Source of the DNA: CAVSRC01 sp963743015 | GTDB lineage: Bacteria > Pseudomonadota > Alphaproteobacteria > Rhizobiales > Kaistiaceae | Assembly (NCBI GenBank): GCA_963743015.1 | Contig: CAVUOD010000020.1 | Location: 1 to 64,000, forward strand | Length of the DNA stretch: 64,000 nucleotides | Direction: 5' to 3' | Shown: in pieces, positions 8,597 through 17,261 of the stretch | How positions within the stretch are numbered: the first letter of the stretch is position 1 | Layout of the letters: every line of letters starts with the position of its first letter | Notes under the pieces: generated by a model | The model's database searches: none | Told to the model about the DNA's origin: nothing | Seen by the model: only the letters and a program-made list of their open reading frames with translations | Made by a program: the position numbers and the translations under genes

Positions 8597-8866
8597 CTAG
8601 TTCAGCCGGAACTCGGCGGTGATGGTGCGCACCTCGCGCGCCGCGATCAGCCGCCGGTGGGCGACCCGCACCGAATGCAGCGGCCCCTCCAGCTCGCGCT
8701 TCCAGAAATCGAGGAACTTGCGCAGTTCCGGAAATAGCGGCGCCAGATCGTAGGCCTGCCAGACATAGGTCTGCAGCACCGCGGGATGATCCGGCATTCG
8801 ATAGAGGATATCGGCAGTGGTCAGGCCGAAACCCATGAGCTGCTTGCGGAACTCGCCAGTGTTCAT
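8597..8866 (-). CDS. usg: Usg-family protein
   Basis: An 89-residue protein matching the small alphaproteobacterial Usg family, with the opening FRKQLMGFGLTTADILYRMPDHP and the conserved QTYVWQAYDLAPLFPELRKFLDFWKRE core. Usg is often annotated as a tryptophan-synthase-beta-like protein, after an old description of an open frame near trp genes, but its function is unknown. No membrane segment or catalytic motif is visible. It is convergent with the Anbu gene and upstream of, and on the same strand as, nothing obviously related. Recognition of the family is good. Confidence 0.85.
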   Translation of the reverse strand: MNTGEFRKQLMGFGLTTADILYRMPDHPAVLQTYVWQAYDLAPLFPELRKFLDFWKRELEGPLHSVRVAHRRLIAAREVRTITAEFRLN

Positions 8867-8980
8867 CGCATCTCTCCGCTGCCGTCTCCCGTCCTGCGGG
8901 ATGAGACAAGGTTCACGCGACAGGCCCTGATTGGCAAGCCGAAAACTTCATTGAATCAATAGATTAGCAGCAAGGTTGGA

Positions 8981-9003
8981 AGGCTGCTAACAGCCTATTT
9001 TTG
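8981..9003 (+). terminator. Small hairpin with T-run, possible terminator
   Basis: AGGCTG (8981-8986) and CAGCCT (8991-8996) form a 6-bp stem around CTAA, followed on the plus strand by ATTTTTG. The T-run lies on the plus strand while both neighbouring genes are on the minus strand, so it would end plus-strand readthrough rather than the minus-strand gene ending at 9018. The structure is seen directly; its role is uncertain. Confidence 0.35.
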
Positions 9004-9017
9004 CGGCTCCGGACAGC

Positions 9018-9749
9018 CTAATCCTGAAGCTCCGTGCCCGAATGGGCGGCAGCGATGTTCGAGCGGTTGAGCTTTTCGCGGAGGCTGCGCTCGACCGCCA
9101 GTTCGATGGCGTCCTGCAACTGGACATGGTTGTCGAGCAGGCGATAGAGCCGCTTCGCCTCGAAGGCGAGATAGCGCACCGGCGTGGCACAGATCGCCGT
9201 TGCGGTCGCCGGCTCGCCGGTGGAGATGCCGACCTCGCCGATCAGCGCACCGGGGCCGCATTCGGCGACGCGCTTGGCGTCAACGACGATGTCGACCTGG
9301 CCGCGCGTGACGAAGCACAGCTCGCTCACCGGCTGCCCGCCGCGGGTCAGCGTCGTGCCCGCCACCACGTCGCGCCAGCGGCCGACGGCGAGCAGCTGCC
9401 GCACCTGACTGGCGCTCAGGCCCGGGACCACCTTGTCGTGGAAGAGCTGCTCCTCGGCGTTGAGGTGGCCGCCGAAACCGCGCCCGCGCGAGACCACCAT
9501 GCGCATCACGATGACGATGGCCAGCGCCGACCACCAGAACATCCCGACCGGGTCGCCGGCATAGGTGGCCGAGACGGCGATCCCGACGACCGCGGCGATC
9601 AGCGCGACGATGCGCACCAGCGCGATGGTCGGCATGGCCAGGGCAACGACGATGCCGAACAGCCCGAGCTGCCAGGCCACCACCTGCGGCGAAAAGAAGA
9701 ACTGGTACAGCCACATCGACATCAGTATGGGTCTCGCATCTACCGCCAC
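9018..9749 (-). CDS. Membrane protein with C-terminal cyclic nucleotide-binding domain (Popeye-like)
   Basis: A 243-residue protein. Three or four hydrophobic helices occupy roughly residues 10-85, followed by a cNMP-binding beta roll in which LIGEVGISTGEPATATAI corresponds to the phosphate-binding cassette region. The architecture resembles bacterial Popeye-domain proteins: a short membrane anchor plus a cytoplasmic sensor domain, with no channel pore motif. The ligand-binding Arg of true cAMP sites is not clearly present (STGEPATA where R-A/T is usual), so ligand binding is uncertain. In-frame Met codons at residues 10 and 12 are alternative starts. Confidence 0.75.
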   Translation of the reverse strand: MAVDARPILMSMWLYQFFFSPQVVAWQLGLFGIVVALAMPTIALVRIVALIAAVVGIAVSATYAGDPVGMFWWSALAIVIVMRMVVSRGRGFGGHLNAEEQLFHDKVVPGLSASQVRQLLAVGRWRDVVAGTTLTRGGQPVSELCFVTRGQVDIVVDAKRVAECGPGALIGEVGISTGEPATATAICATPVRYLAFEAKRLYRLLDNHVQLQDAIELAVERSLREKLNRSNIAAAHSGTELQD

Positions 9750-9815
9750 CCCCGGCAGCCAGGGCAGAGAATAGGCATTTCCGCCGCCGTCGGCGACCTC
9801 GAAGGTGAGGCCGTT

Positions 9816-10433
9816 TCAGACGAGGATTCCGCCGGCTTCCGCCAACGCTTCGATCGTGTCGACATCGCGGGTGACTGCCGCGCTGCCGGCGATCTCGACC
9901 ACCAATTCGCGATTTTCCCCGATCAGCCGCCGCCCCCCGGCGTCGCCCGCGACCGCCGCCAGCCGGTCGAAGAAGCGCGCCCCCCACAATACCGGGTTGC
10001 CGCGCCTGCCCTGCCAGACCGGCACCACGATCTCGGCTCCGCTCTCCGGGCGAAAGGCCGCGATCAGCCGGTCGACGATCGCCGGGCCGATCCCCGGCAT
10101 GTCGGCAAGCATGACCACGACGCCGTCGCGACCGCCGGGAAGTGCCCTGAGGCCGGCTCTGAGCGAGGTCGACAGCCCCTCGGCGTAGTCCGGATTGCGT
10201 GTGAAGGTGACGGCAAGCCCGTCGAGCGCCGCTTCGACGGACGCCGCATCGTGGCCGGTGACGACGATGACCGGGGCAGCACGGCTCGCCAACGCCGCTT
10301 CCGCCGCAATGCGCACCAGCGGCTTGCCGTCGATGGTGGCCAGCAGCTTGTTGAGCCCGCCCATGCGCCGGGATTCGCCGGCGGCGAGAATCAGTGCGGC
10401 AACCGCAGGCTGTCCCGCCTCGCCGGGCGTCAC
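9816..10433 (-). CDS. MocA-like nucleotidyltransferase for molybdenum cofactor
   Basis: A 205-residue NTP-transferase-fold protein opening with ALILAAGESRRMGGLNK, the nucleotide-binding loop of the MobA/MocA family, and containing VVMLADMPGIGP with the metal-binding Asp. Members attach CMP or GMP to molybdopterin. The GTG start at 10433 overlaps the stop of the XdhC-like gene, so the two are translationally coupled. With the two XdhC-type genes it forms a maturation module that usually serves xanthine-dehydrogenase or CO-dehydrogenase type enzymes, none of which is in the window. MocA (CTP-using) is the likelier of the two. Confidence 0.82.
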   Translation of the reverse strand: MTPGEAGQPAVAALILAAGESRRMGGLNKLLATIDGKPLVRIAAEAALASRAAPVIVVTGHDAASVEAALDGLAVTFTRNPDYAEGLSTSLRAGLRALPGGRDGVVVMLADMPGIGPAIVDRLIAAFRPESGAEIVVPVWQGRRGNPVLWGARFFDRLAAVAGDAGGRRLIGENRELVVEIAGSAAVTRDVDTIEALAEAGGILV

Positions 10434-11140
10434 GCAGCCGCCTCTCGGTCACCGATGCCGCGATGGCGCAGCGCCGCAATCACCTCCGCCAGGATGGAGA
10501 CGGCGATCTCGGCCGGCGACTGGGCGCCGATGGCAAGGCCGATCGGCGCATGGATGCGGTCGAGCGCGGCATTGTCGAAGCCGAGCGCGGCCAGGCGCTC
10601 GAGGCGTTTGGCATGGGTCTTCCGGCTGCCCAGGGCGCCGACATAGAAGCAGCCGGCCTTCAGCGCCGCGGCAAGGGCGTAATCGTCGATCCTGGGATCG
10701 TGGGTCACCGCCGCCAAGGCGGTGAAGGCGTCGAGAGCGAGCCTCGGAATGGCGACCTCCGGCCATTCCGCGACCATGGCGACATGGGGAAAGCGTTCCG
10801 GCGTGGCGAAGGCCTGACGCGGATCGACGATCACCATGTCGAAGCCGGCAATCCGCGCCATCGGCGCCAGTGCCTGGCTGATATGGACCGCGCCGATGAC
10901 GACGAGGCGCGGCGGCGGCAGATGCACGGTGAGGAACACCGGTGACCCGTCGGCCATGAGCACCGTGCCGGAGGCGCCCGAGCGAAAGCGCTTGTCCAAC
11001 TCGGCCGCCAGCGGATCGCCGCCATAGCCGTCCGTCTCGACGACCAGCCGCACATCCCCGCTCGCCATATCGGTGACCAGGATCGCCGCCTCGCGCGCGG
11101 CACGGGCCGTGTTCAGCCTCTCAAGCAGCGCCAGGTCCAT
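10430..11140 (-). CDS. XdhC-family protein, Rossmann-domain part
   Basis: A 236-residue protein comprising an N-terminal XdhC/CoxI-type segment and a C-terminal Rossmann domain (VVIGAVHISQALAPMA, then VDPRQAFATPERFP, and GALGSRKTHAKRLERL). XdhC proteins insert or protect the sulfurated molybdenum cofactor of xanthine-dehydrogenase-type enzymes. I set the start at 11140, where TGATG links it to the upstream small XdhC gene; a longer in-frame extension upstream has no homology and overlaps that gene. The middle member of a three-gene coupled operon with the MocA-like gene. Confidence 0.85.
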   Translation of the reverse strand: MDLALLERLNTARAAREAAILVTDMASGDVRLVVETDGYGGDPLAAELDKRFRSGASGTVLMADGSPVFLTVHLPPPRLVVIGAVHISQALAPMARIAGFDMVIVDPRQAFATPERFPHVAMVAEWPEVAIPRLALDAFTALAAVTHDPRIDDYALAAALKAGCFYVGALGSRKTHAKRLERLAALGFDNAALDRIHAPIGLAIGAQSPAEIAVSILAEVIAALRHRGIGDREAAA

Positions 11141-11463
11141 CAGAAGAGCTTTTCGACATAGACACGGATGCGCCCGCCACAGGACAGGCCCACCCGCCAC
11201 GCCGTCTCGTCGGCGACGCCGAATTCCAGCGTTTTCGCAACACCGTCGCCGATCACGTCGATCGCCTCGCTGACCACCGCCCCCTCGACGCAGCCGCCCG
11301 ACACCGAGCCCTCGAAGTTGCCGTCGCCATCGACGACCAGATGACTGCCCACCGGGCGCGGTGCCGAGCCCCAGGTTTCGACAACCGTGGCGATGGCGAC
11401 CGCGCGGCCGGCCTTGCGCCAGGCTTCGGCGACGGCGAGAACGTCGTTTTCGGGATGGGACAT
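11140..11463 (-). CDS. Small XdhC/CoxI-domain protein
   Basis: A 107-residue stand-alone XdhC/CoxI domain, showing the family signature TVVETWGSAPRPVGSHLVV and the SGGCVEGAVV segment, and ending GLSCGGRIRVYVEKLF. The conserved Cys residues in GGCVEG and LSCGG are those expected to contact the cofactor or sulfur. It is the first gene of the operon with the Rossmann-type XdhC and the MocA-like gene, with a one-base stop/start overlap. A separate small XdhC next to a longer one is a common arrangement in alphaproteobacteria. Confidence 0.85.
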   Translation of the reverse strand: MSHPENDVLAVAEAWRKAGRAVAIATVVETWGSAPRPVGSHLVVDGDGNFEGSVSGGCVEGAVVSEAIDVIGDGVAKTLEFGVADETAWRVGLSCGGRIRVYVEKLF

Positions 11464-11549
11464 TGCGCTTCGCCCCGCTTCGCTTGCGATATGTGCCGCC
11501 GAATATATCGTGCCGGCGGCCGCGACCCAACCTGCGGCCGGGCAGCCGC

Positions 11550-11717
11550 CTACGCCGATGCAACCTTGACCGCTTCGCTGGCGATCAGGCGCCGGCGATG
11601 GTCCGAAAACTTCTCTCCGTCCTTCCGTTCGGTGCGGTAGCCGTTGACCTTCCACGGCTTGCACATGAGGCAGCCGCATCGCCGGTTCTTCGTCCTCCCG
11701 CGCTTGTGATGGGCCAT
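11550..11717 (-). CDS. Conserved 55-residue basic protein with a CxCxxC motif
   Basis: The frame from an ATG at 11717 gives a 55-residue, strongly basic peptide opening MAHHKRGRTKNRRCGCLMCKPWK. I recognise this as a widespread unnamed small-protein family whose members begin MARHKGRRPKNRRAGCLLCKPHK or similar. The copy here has Cys at residues 14, 16 and 19, so CxCxxC instead of the usual CxxC, possibly a metal site. The basic N-terminus suggests nucleic-acid or ribosome contact, but no function is known to me. It lies between the sugar dehydrogenase and the XdhC operon on the same strand. Confidence 0.7.
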   Translation of the reverse strand: MAHHKRGRTKNRRCGCLMCKPWKVNGYRTERKDGEKFSDHRRRLIASEAVKVASA

Positions 11718-11811
11718 GGCGCGTCCTTCCTTGCCGTCTCTCGGCAACCGTCCCTGCCTCGGTTTTGCGGCGGCGATATGTCGGCGATTCGGAGCACCAT
11801 CGGCCGGATGC

Positions 11812-13197
11812 CTATGACGGCGCGCCCGCATAGGCGATGCGCCAGATGGTGCCGCTGCCGTCCTCGCTGACCAGCAGCGAGCCGTCCTTGGCGACCACCA
11901 CGCCGACCGGGCGGCCCCAGACCTGATCGGCGGAGATGCCGAAGCCGGTCACGAAATCCTCATAGGAGCCGCTGGGCAGGCCGTTGTCGAATTTCAGGCG
12001 GACGACCTTGTAGCCGGTGCGGCGGCCGCGGTTCCACGAGCCATGCATGGTGACGAAGGCATCGCCCTTGTATTCGGCGGGAAACTGGCTGCCCTGATAG
12101 AAGGCGATGTTGAGCGGCGCCGAGTGGGCCTGGAGCAACACATCCGGCACGGTCACCTGATCGGCGAGATCCGGCCACCGCCCCTTGAGCGGCATCCGCG
12201 GATCCTGGTTGGCGCCGATATAGTACCAGGGCCAGCCGTAGAAATTGCCGTCGCGCACGCTGGTGGCGTAGTCGAACGGCGCATTGTCGCCGAGACCGTC
12301 GCGCTCGTTGACGACACACCACAGATCGCCGGTGATGGGCTCGACGTCGAGGCCCGAGCAATTGCGCAAACCGGTGGCGAAGACGTGCCGGTTCGAACCG
12401 TCGGGGCTGAACGAAATCACCGCGGCGCGGCCCTCTTCCGCCCCCCACATCTCACCGAGCGCATGGTCGTCGGACCACTGCGCGATGCCGCCGGGCGGCA
12501 ATCCCTTCACTTCTCCGCCGATGTTCGAGGCGGACCCGACGGCGACATAGAGCTTCGAATCGTCCTGCGAGAAGGCGATGTCGCGCGTCCAGTGACCGCC
12601 CGACGGGATATTGCCGACCACCGTCTCGGCCGGCCCCGACGCCTTCAGGTCGCCGTCGTGATAGGGAAAGCGGACGATGCTGCCGGTATTGCCGACATAG
12701 ACCCATTGCGGATGAACGTGCGGATAGAAGGCGATGCCATAGGGCTGGTCGAGGCCGTTGCTGGCAAACACCGATTGCGCCGTGGGCTTCGCCTGCCCGT
12801 CCGCCATGCGCAGCACGACGATCTGGTCGGCGGCGCTGTCGACAACGAAGATGTCGCCGTTCGGCGCCAGCGCCATCTTGCGCGGTCCGTTCAAGCCGGA
12901 GGCGACCAGTTCCGCCTTGAAGCCGGGCGGCACCTGCGGCACCGCATCCGCCGGCCGCTGCGCCATGCCCGGCGCGTTGCTGGCCGACTTGGTGGCATAG
13001 GGCTGCGGCAGGTCGCCCGCCCCGATCTTGCGCCAGACGCCGGGCTTGTTGTCCTGCCAGGAGCCGAAGGCATCCTGGCCGATGAGCATGTTGGCCATGC
13101 CGGTGTCGGGTCCGCCGCCGGCCGCAAGGGTTGCCGCCGGCAGGCCGGTGAGGGCCACCAGCGTCAGAGCGATCGTCGTATAGCGTTTCATCATCAT
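11812..13197 (-). CDS. Secreted PQQ-dependent sugar dehydrogenase (glucose/sorbosone dehydrogenase fold)
   Basis: About 461 residues. A signal peptide (MMMKRYTTIALTLVALTGLPAATLA) is followed by a six-bladed beta-propeller of the GDH/sorbosone dehydrogenase type, with PRKMALAPNGDIFVVDS, DLWCVVNERDGLGDNAPFD and WGRPVGVVVAKDGSLLVSEDG as recurring blade motifs. Members oxidise sugars in the periplasm using PQQ; some lack cofactor. Three consecutive ATG codons begin at 13197; the third (13191) has the best spacing to GGAAGG. It is divergent from the uracil-DNA glycosylase gene. The true substrate is not known, and no PQQ biosynthesis gene is in the window. Confidence 0.85.
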   Translation of the reverse strand: MMMKRYTTIALTLVALTGLPAATLAAGGGPDTGMANMLIGQDAFGSWQDNKPGVWRKIGAGDLPQPYATKSASNAPGMAQRPADAVPQVPPGFKAELVASGLNGPRKMALAPNGDIFVVDSAADQIVVLRMADGQAKPTAQSVFASNGLDQPYGIAFYPHVHPQWVYVGNTGSIVRFPYHDGDLKASGPAETVVGNIPSGGHWTRDIAFSQDDSKLYVAVGSASNIGGEVKGLPPGGIAQWSDDHALGEMWGAEEGRAAVISFSPDGSNRHVFATGLRNCSGLDVEPITGDLWCVVNERDGLGDNAPFDYATSVRDGNFYGWPWYYIGANQDPRMPLKGRWPDLADQVTVPDVLLQAHSAPLNIAFYQGSQFPAEYKGDAFVTMHGSWNRGRRTGYKVVRLKFDNGLPSGSYEDFVTGFGISADQVWGRPVGVVVAKDGSLLVSEDGSGTIWRIAYAGAPS

Positions 13198-13327
13198 GGC
13201 CTTCCGCTGCACTCGGCGCCCCCCCCGCGCGTTCCATAACCCTGCCGGTCGTGCCGGGACAACCGGGGGGAAAATAGGATAGCGTCCGCATTTCCCGGCA
13301 CGCCCGACACAAGCGCTTAACTAGACA

Positions 13328-14186
13328 ATGCCCGCCGACCGACAAGCCGCCGCCGCCCTAATCGCCTGGTATGCCGAGATGGGAGTCGACGTCGCCCTCG
13401 AGGAGACGCCGGTCGACCGGCTCGCTGCACCGGTGGCGCCAGCCGGCGGAGCCGCCGCCGCCCCGTTCGCTTGCCGATACGCTGCCGTTTTCCGAGCCGC
13501 GCCGCCCGGCGCCACCGCCGGCGCCGCGCACCACCATCGCCGCCGCCCATGCCGCTGCGCCCGACGACACCGCCCGGGCCGCCCGCGAGACCGCCAAGGC
13601 CGCAAGCAATCTCGACGAACTGCGCGCGGCGCTGGACCGCTTCGACGGCTGCAAGCTGAAACAGACGGCAACCCAGCTCGTCTTTGCCGACGGCAAGCCC
13701 GGCGCCCGCGTCATGCTCGTCGGCGAGGCGCCGGGACGCGAGGAGGACCGCCAGGGCGTTCCCTTCGTCGGCCGCTCCGGCCACCTGCTCGACCGCATGC
13801 TGGCGGCCATCGGCCTCGACCGCAACGCCGTCTATATCGCCAATGTCGTGCCCTGGCGCCCGCCCGGAAACCGTACGCCGACGCCGCAGGAGACCGCCAC
13901 CTGCCGACCCTTCATCGAGCGCCAGATCGAATTGTGCGACCCGGATTTCCTGATCTGCATGGGCGCCCCGGCGGCGGCCGAGCTGATGGGCAACCGCGAG
14001 GGCATCCTCAAGTTTCGCGGGCGCTGGCACGCCTTCGACACCGGCAGCCGCCAGATCCGCGCCATGGCAACGCTGCACCCGGCCTATCTCTTGCGCCAGC
14101 CGCTGCAGAAGCGCCTTGCCTGGCGCGATTTCCTCACCCTCAAGGAAGCGCTCGACGAGAGCCCGGCCGAAGCGACCACGCCATGA
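13328..14186 (+). CDS. Family-4 type uracil-DNA glycosylase, apparent frameshift
   Basis: The protein is split over two frames. The N-terminus (MPADRQAAAALIAWYAEMGVD) reads from the ATG at 13328; the catalytic body, with GEAPGREEDRQGVPFVGRSG (motif A) and HPAYLLRQP (motif B), reads in the next frame to a stop at 14186. Dropping one C in the GCCCCG run near 13461 joins them into about 285 residues, the usual size. The span is 859 bp, one more than a multiple of three. The enzyme removes uracil from DNA and starts base-excision repair. Without correction, translation could start only at 13371 in the second frame. A sequence error is the simplest reading. Confidence 0.82.
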
Positions 14187-14845
14187 CCGACAGCGAACTC
14201 TTCGCCATCATCCGCGACCGCCTGTTCACCGCCGTCATCGGCGACGTGATGGACAAGGCCGGCCTGCGCCAGCAGTTCCTGCCGCCCGAGGTCCGGCCGA
14301 TCACCCCGGACACCGTATTGGTCGGCCGGGCGATGCCGGTTCAGGTCGCCGACGTCGACTTCCGCGCAGTCGAAGCCGACCCGTTCGGCCTGATGTTCCG
14401 CGCCCTCGACGAGCTGAAGCCGGGTGAGGTCTACATCGCCGCCGGCGCCTCGCCGACCTACGCCCTGTGGGGCGGGCTGATGAGCACGCGGGCCAGGGCG
14501 CTCGGCAGCGCCGGTGGCGTGTTCGACGGCTTTCATCGCGACACGCGCGAGATCCTGCGTCTCGGCTTCCCCGTCTTCTCGCGCGGCGGCTATGCCCAGG
14601 ACCAGCGCGGCCGCGGGCGCGTCGCCGATTTCCGCGCGCCCCTCACCATGAGCAACGGCGTGCGCGTCGCACCGGGCGACATCGTCGCCGGCGATATCGA
14701 CGGCGTGCTGATCATTCCCTCAGCCGATGCCAGCGACATCGTCCAGGCCGCACTCGCCAAGGTTGCGGGAGAAAAAGACGTCCGCGCCATGATCGAAGCC
14801 GGCCAGACCACCGAAGCGGTCTTCGCCCGGACCGGGATCATGTAG
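14183..14845 (+). CDS. RraA-family protein (RraA-like aldolase/demethylmenaquinone methyltransferase-like)
   Basis: A 220-residue member of the RraA fold. Features include IGDVMDKAGLRQQFLP near the start, a YALWGGLMSTRARALGSAGGVFDGFHRDT stretch carrying the conserved G-G-V-DG-RD signature, and GDIVAGDIDGVLIIP. Family members range from regulators of RNase E to 4-hydroxy-4-methyl-2-oxoglutarate or oxaloacetate aldolases; the presence of the Arg-Asp (RDT) motif is compatible with the aldolase branch. The ATG overlaps the stop of the glycosylase gene by four bases. Molecular function cannot be decided from sequence alone. Confidence 0.83.
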   Translation: MTDSELFAIIRDRLFTAVIGDVMDKAGLRQQFLPPEVRPITPDTVLVGRAMPVQVADVDFRAVEADPFGLMFRALDELKPGEVYIAAGASPTYALWGGLMSTRARALGSAGGVFDGFHRDTREILRLGFPVFSRGGYAQDQRGRGRVADFRAPLTMSNGVRVAPGDIVAGDIDGVLIIPSADASDIVQAALAKVAGEKDVRAMIEAGQTTEAVFARTGIM

Positions 14846-14927
14846 GGGCACAACCGGACGGCAGCCTTGAAATCGCCGGCGCGCCGGCCGACAAGGTGAA
14901 CTTCGATTCCTCGCCGCCGCCGGTCAA

Positions 14928-16208
14928 ATGGCTCCTCAGCTCGTCGCCGTCACCTCACTTCTCCTCGGTTCGGCCTTCCTCGTGCTTGCCGGCTCCATGC
15001 ACGGGCTGCTGCTCGCCGTGCGCGGCACCATGGAGGGCTTCTCCACCACCGAACTCGGCCTGCTCGGCACCGGCTGGGCGACCGGCTTCGTCGCCGGCTG
15101 CATCCTGATCCCCCGCGTCGTGCGCCGCGTCGGCCATATCCGCGCCTATGGCGCGCTCGCCTCGGTTGCGGCGGTCACCATCCTGCTCAATCTGCTGATC
15201 ATCACGCCGCTTGCCTGGATCCTGCTGCGCGCCGTTTCCGGCTTCACCTTTGCCGGTGCCTCGATGATCGTCGAGAGCTGGCTCAACGAGCGCGCCTCGC
15301 GCGAGAACCGCGGCACCATCTTCTCCGTCTACCAGATGGTGAGCTTCGCCGCCTCGACGGCGGGCCAGCTGATGCTCGCCATCAGCCCGCCCAGCGACTT
15401 CTTCTATTTCGTCCTCGGCGCGATCTTCTACTGCCTCGCCATCCTGCCGACCGCGCTGTCCACCGCCGCCACGCCGCAACCGCTGAAGACGACGCGCTTC
15501 GACATCGCCCGCCTCTATGCCCTGTCGCCGGTGTCGGTGGTCGTCTGCTTCCTGATCGGCCTCACCAACGGCGCCTTCGGCACGCTCGGTCCGGTCTACG
15601 CCCGGCAAATCGGCCTACCCGTCCGCGAGGTGGCCATCCTCACCGCCGGTGCGCTGCTCGGCGGCTCGCTCATCCAGTTTCCGCTGGGCTGGCTCTCCGA
15701 CCGCATGGACCGCCGCCGCGTGCTCGTCGCCGTCGGCATCGGGGCGGTGGCGGTCGGCGTCGCCATCGTGTCGCTGCGCCCGCGTGACGCCATGCTGATC
15801 ACCGGCCTCGTCGCCGTCTACGGCGCCATGGCCTATCCGATGTATGCGCTCTCCGTCGCCCACGCCAACGACTTCGCCGGCGCCGACGATTTCGTGAAGA
15901 TCGCCAGCGGTCTCCTGCTGCTCTACGGCTTCGGCACCATGATCGGCCCGGCGGCGGCCGCCTATGCCATGCAGCACTGGATCCCGGAGGCGCTGTTCGC
16001 CTTCACCGCCACCGTCCATGCGGCGGTCGTCGCCTACGCCCTGTTCCGCATGACCAAGCGCGCGCCACCCAACATCGCCGCGCGCGAGACCTTCCAGGGC
16101 CTGCCCTTGCCCAAGACGGTGACGCCGGAAAGCGCCGTTCTCGATCCGCGCGCCAGCGAACCGGGGCCCCTGGCCGACCCGCCACCCGAGGCGCCGGCCG
16201 GAAGCTAG
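14928..16208 (+). CDS. MFS transporter
   Basis: A 426-residue major facilitator with about twelve hydrophobic segments; the loop after helix 2 (RVVRRVGHIRAYG) and the repeat in the second half (GWLSDRMDRRRVLVAVG) carry the family G-x-x-x-D-R-x-x-R-R pattern. It looks like the YcaD/UMF-type transporters with a conserved ESWLNERASRENRGT segment, whose substrates are mostly unknown. The last 45 residues are a proline-rich cytoplasmic tail. It follows the RraA-like gene with 82 bp between them. Confidence 0.85.
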   Translation: MAPQLVAVTSLLLGSAFLVLAGSMHGLLLAVRGTMEGFSTTELGLLGTGWATGFVAGCILIPRVVRRVGHIRAYGALASVAAVTILLNLLIITPLAWILLRAVSGFTFAGASMIVESWLNERASRENRGTIFSVYQMVSFAASTAGQLMLAISPPSDFFYFVLGAIFYCLAILPTALSTAATPQPLKTTRFDIARLYALSPVSVVVCFLIGLTNGAFGTLGPVYARQIGLPVREVAILTAGALLGGSLIQFPLGWLSDRMDRRRVLVAVGIGAVAVGVAIVSLRPRDAMLITGLVAVYGAMAYPMYALSVAHANDFAGADDFVKIASGLLLLYGFGTMIGPAAAAYAMQHWIPEALFAFTATVHAAVVAYALFRMTKRAPPNIAARETFQGLPLPKTVTPESAVLDPRASEPGPLADPPPEAPAGS

Positions 16209-16427
16209 AGATCTTGCCGGCAGGACGGACGGGAGCGTTTCAGCTCCACGGCGGTCATGGCCGACCGGACGCGCCAGCCGGCTTGATCCTGCGCAAGATC
16301 GCGCCGTCGCAATCGGTCTATCAGAATGGACAAGGCCCGGGGGCGCGGGCACGACCGCGCAGTTGTCATGCCGGCGCCGCCTTGCTAAGCCAAGCCAAGA
16401 GGGCAACGGGGAGTTCAGGCCCAGCGT

Positions 16428-17261
16428 ATGTCAGAGGCGCCACCAGATATTGGGCTGGCGACAGTGGGCGCAGACATGGCATCCGATGTGCTCATCGAAG
16501 CCGTGGCCGTCACCAAGTCGTTTGGCGGCGTACAGGCGGTGACCGGCTGTTCGCTGAGCGTCGCCCGTGGATCGGTGACCGGCCTTATCGGCCCCAACGG
16601 CGCCGGCAAGACGACGCTGTTCGACACCATCGCCGGCACGCTCGTGCCCGATAGCGGACGCATCATCTTCGACGGCGAGGACGTGGCCGGCATGCCGCCG
16701 CACGATCTGTTTCACCGCGGCCTGCTGCGCACCTTCCAGATCGCCCGCGAATTCTCCAACCTGACGACCACCGAGAACCTGATGATGGTCCCCACCGGAC
16801 AGCCGGGTGAGACCCTGCTCGATGTCTGGCTCAAGCCGGGCGCCGTGCGCCGGGTGGAGACGGAAGTGCGCCAGAAGGCCAGCGAGGTGATCGATTTCCT
16901 CGGACTCAACGCGGTGCGCAACGAACTTGCCGGCAACCTGTCCGGCGGCCAGAAGAAGCTGCTCGAACTCGGCCGCACGATGATGGTCGACGCCAAGGCG
17001 GTGCTGCTCGACGAGGTTGCCGCCGGCGTCAACCGGACGCTCCTCAAGGATCTCGCCGGCAACATCCAGCGCATGAACCGGGAGCTCGGCTACACCTTCT
17101 TCGTCATCGAACACGACATGGACCTGATCAGTCAGCTCTGCGATCCGGTCATCGTCATGGCCGAGGGCAAGGTGATCGCCGAAGGGCCGATGGAAGAGAT
17201 CCGGGCAATGCCGGAGATCATCGACGCCTATTTCGGCTCGCCGGTGGAGATTTCAGGATGA
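16428..17261 (+). CDS. ABC transporter ATP-binding protein, LivG-like (first HAAT cluster)
   Basis: A 277-residue ATPase. Walker A reads GPNGAGKTT, the signature motif is LSGGQKK, and Walker B is VLLDEV with VAAGVN, a form common in LivG proteins. About 18 residues precede the conserved core; a Met at 16476 is an alternative start. It is the first gene of an operon LivG-LivF-LivH-LivM in the order ATPase, ATPase, permease, permease. An 11-bp element shared with the second transporter's promoter region lies at 16384-16394. Substrate: branched-chain amino acids or related amides, not decided. Confidence 0.9.
   Translation: MSEAPPDIGLATVGADMASDVLIEAVAVTKSFGGVQAVTGCSLSVARGSVTGLIGPNGAGKTTLFDTIAGTLVPDSGRIIFDGEDVAGMPPHDLFHRGLLRTFQIAREFSNLTTTENLMMVPTGQPGETLLDVWLKPGAVRRVETEVRQKASEVIDFLGLNAVRNELAGNLSGGQKKLLELGRTMMVDAKAVLLDEVAAGVNRTLLKDLAGNIQRMNRELGYTFFVIEHDMDLISQLCDPVIVMAEGKVIAEGPMEEIRAMPEIIDAYFGSPVEISG

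Noticed and set aside
17010..17021. DEV in place of DEP in the Walker B of the first LivG-like ATPase
   Set aside because: DEV is common in LivG proteins and the catalytic Glu is present, so this is not a defect.
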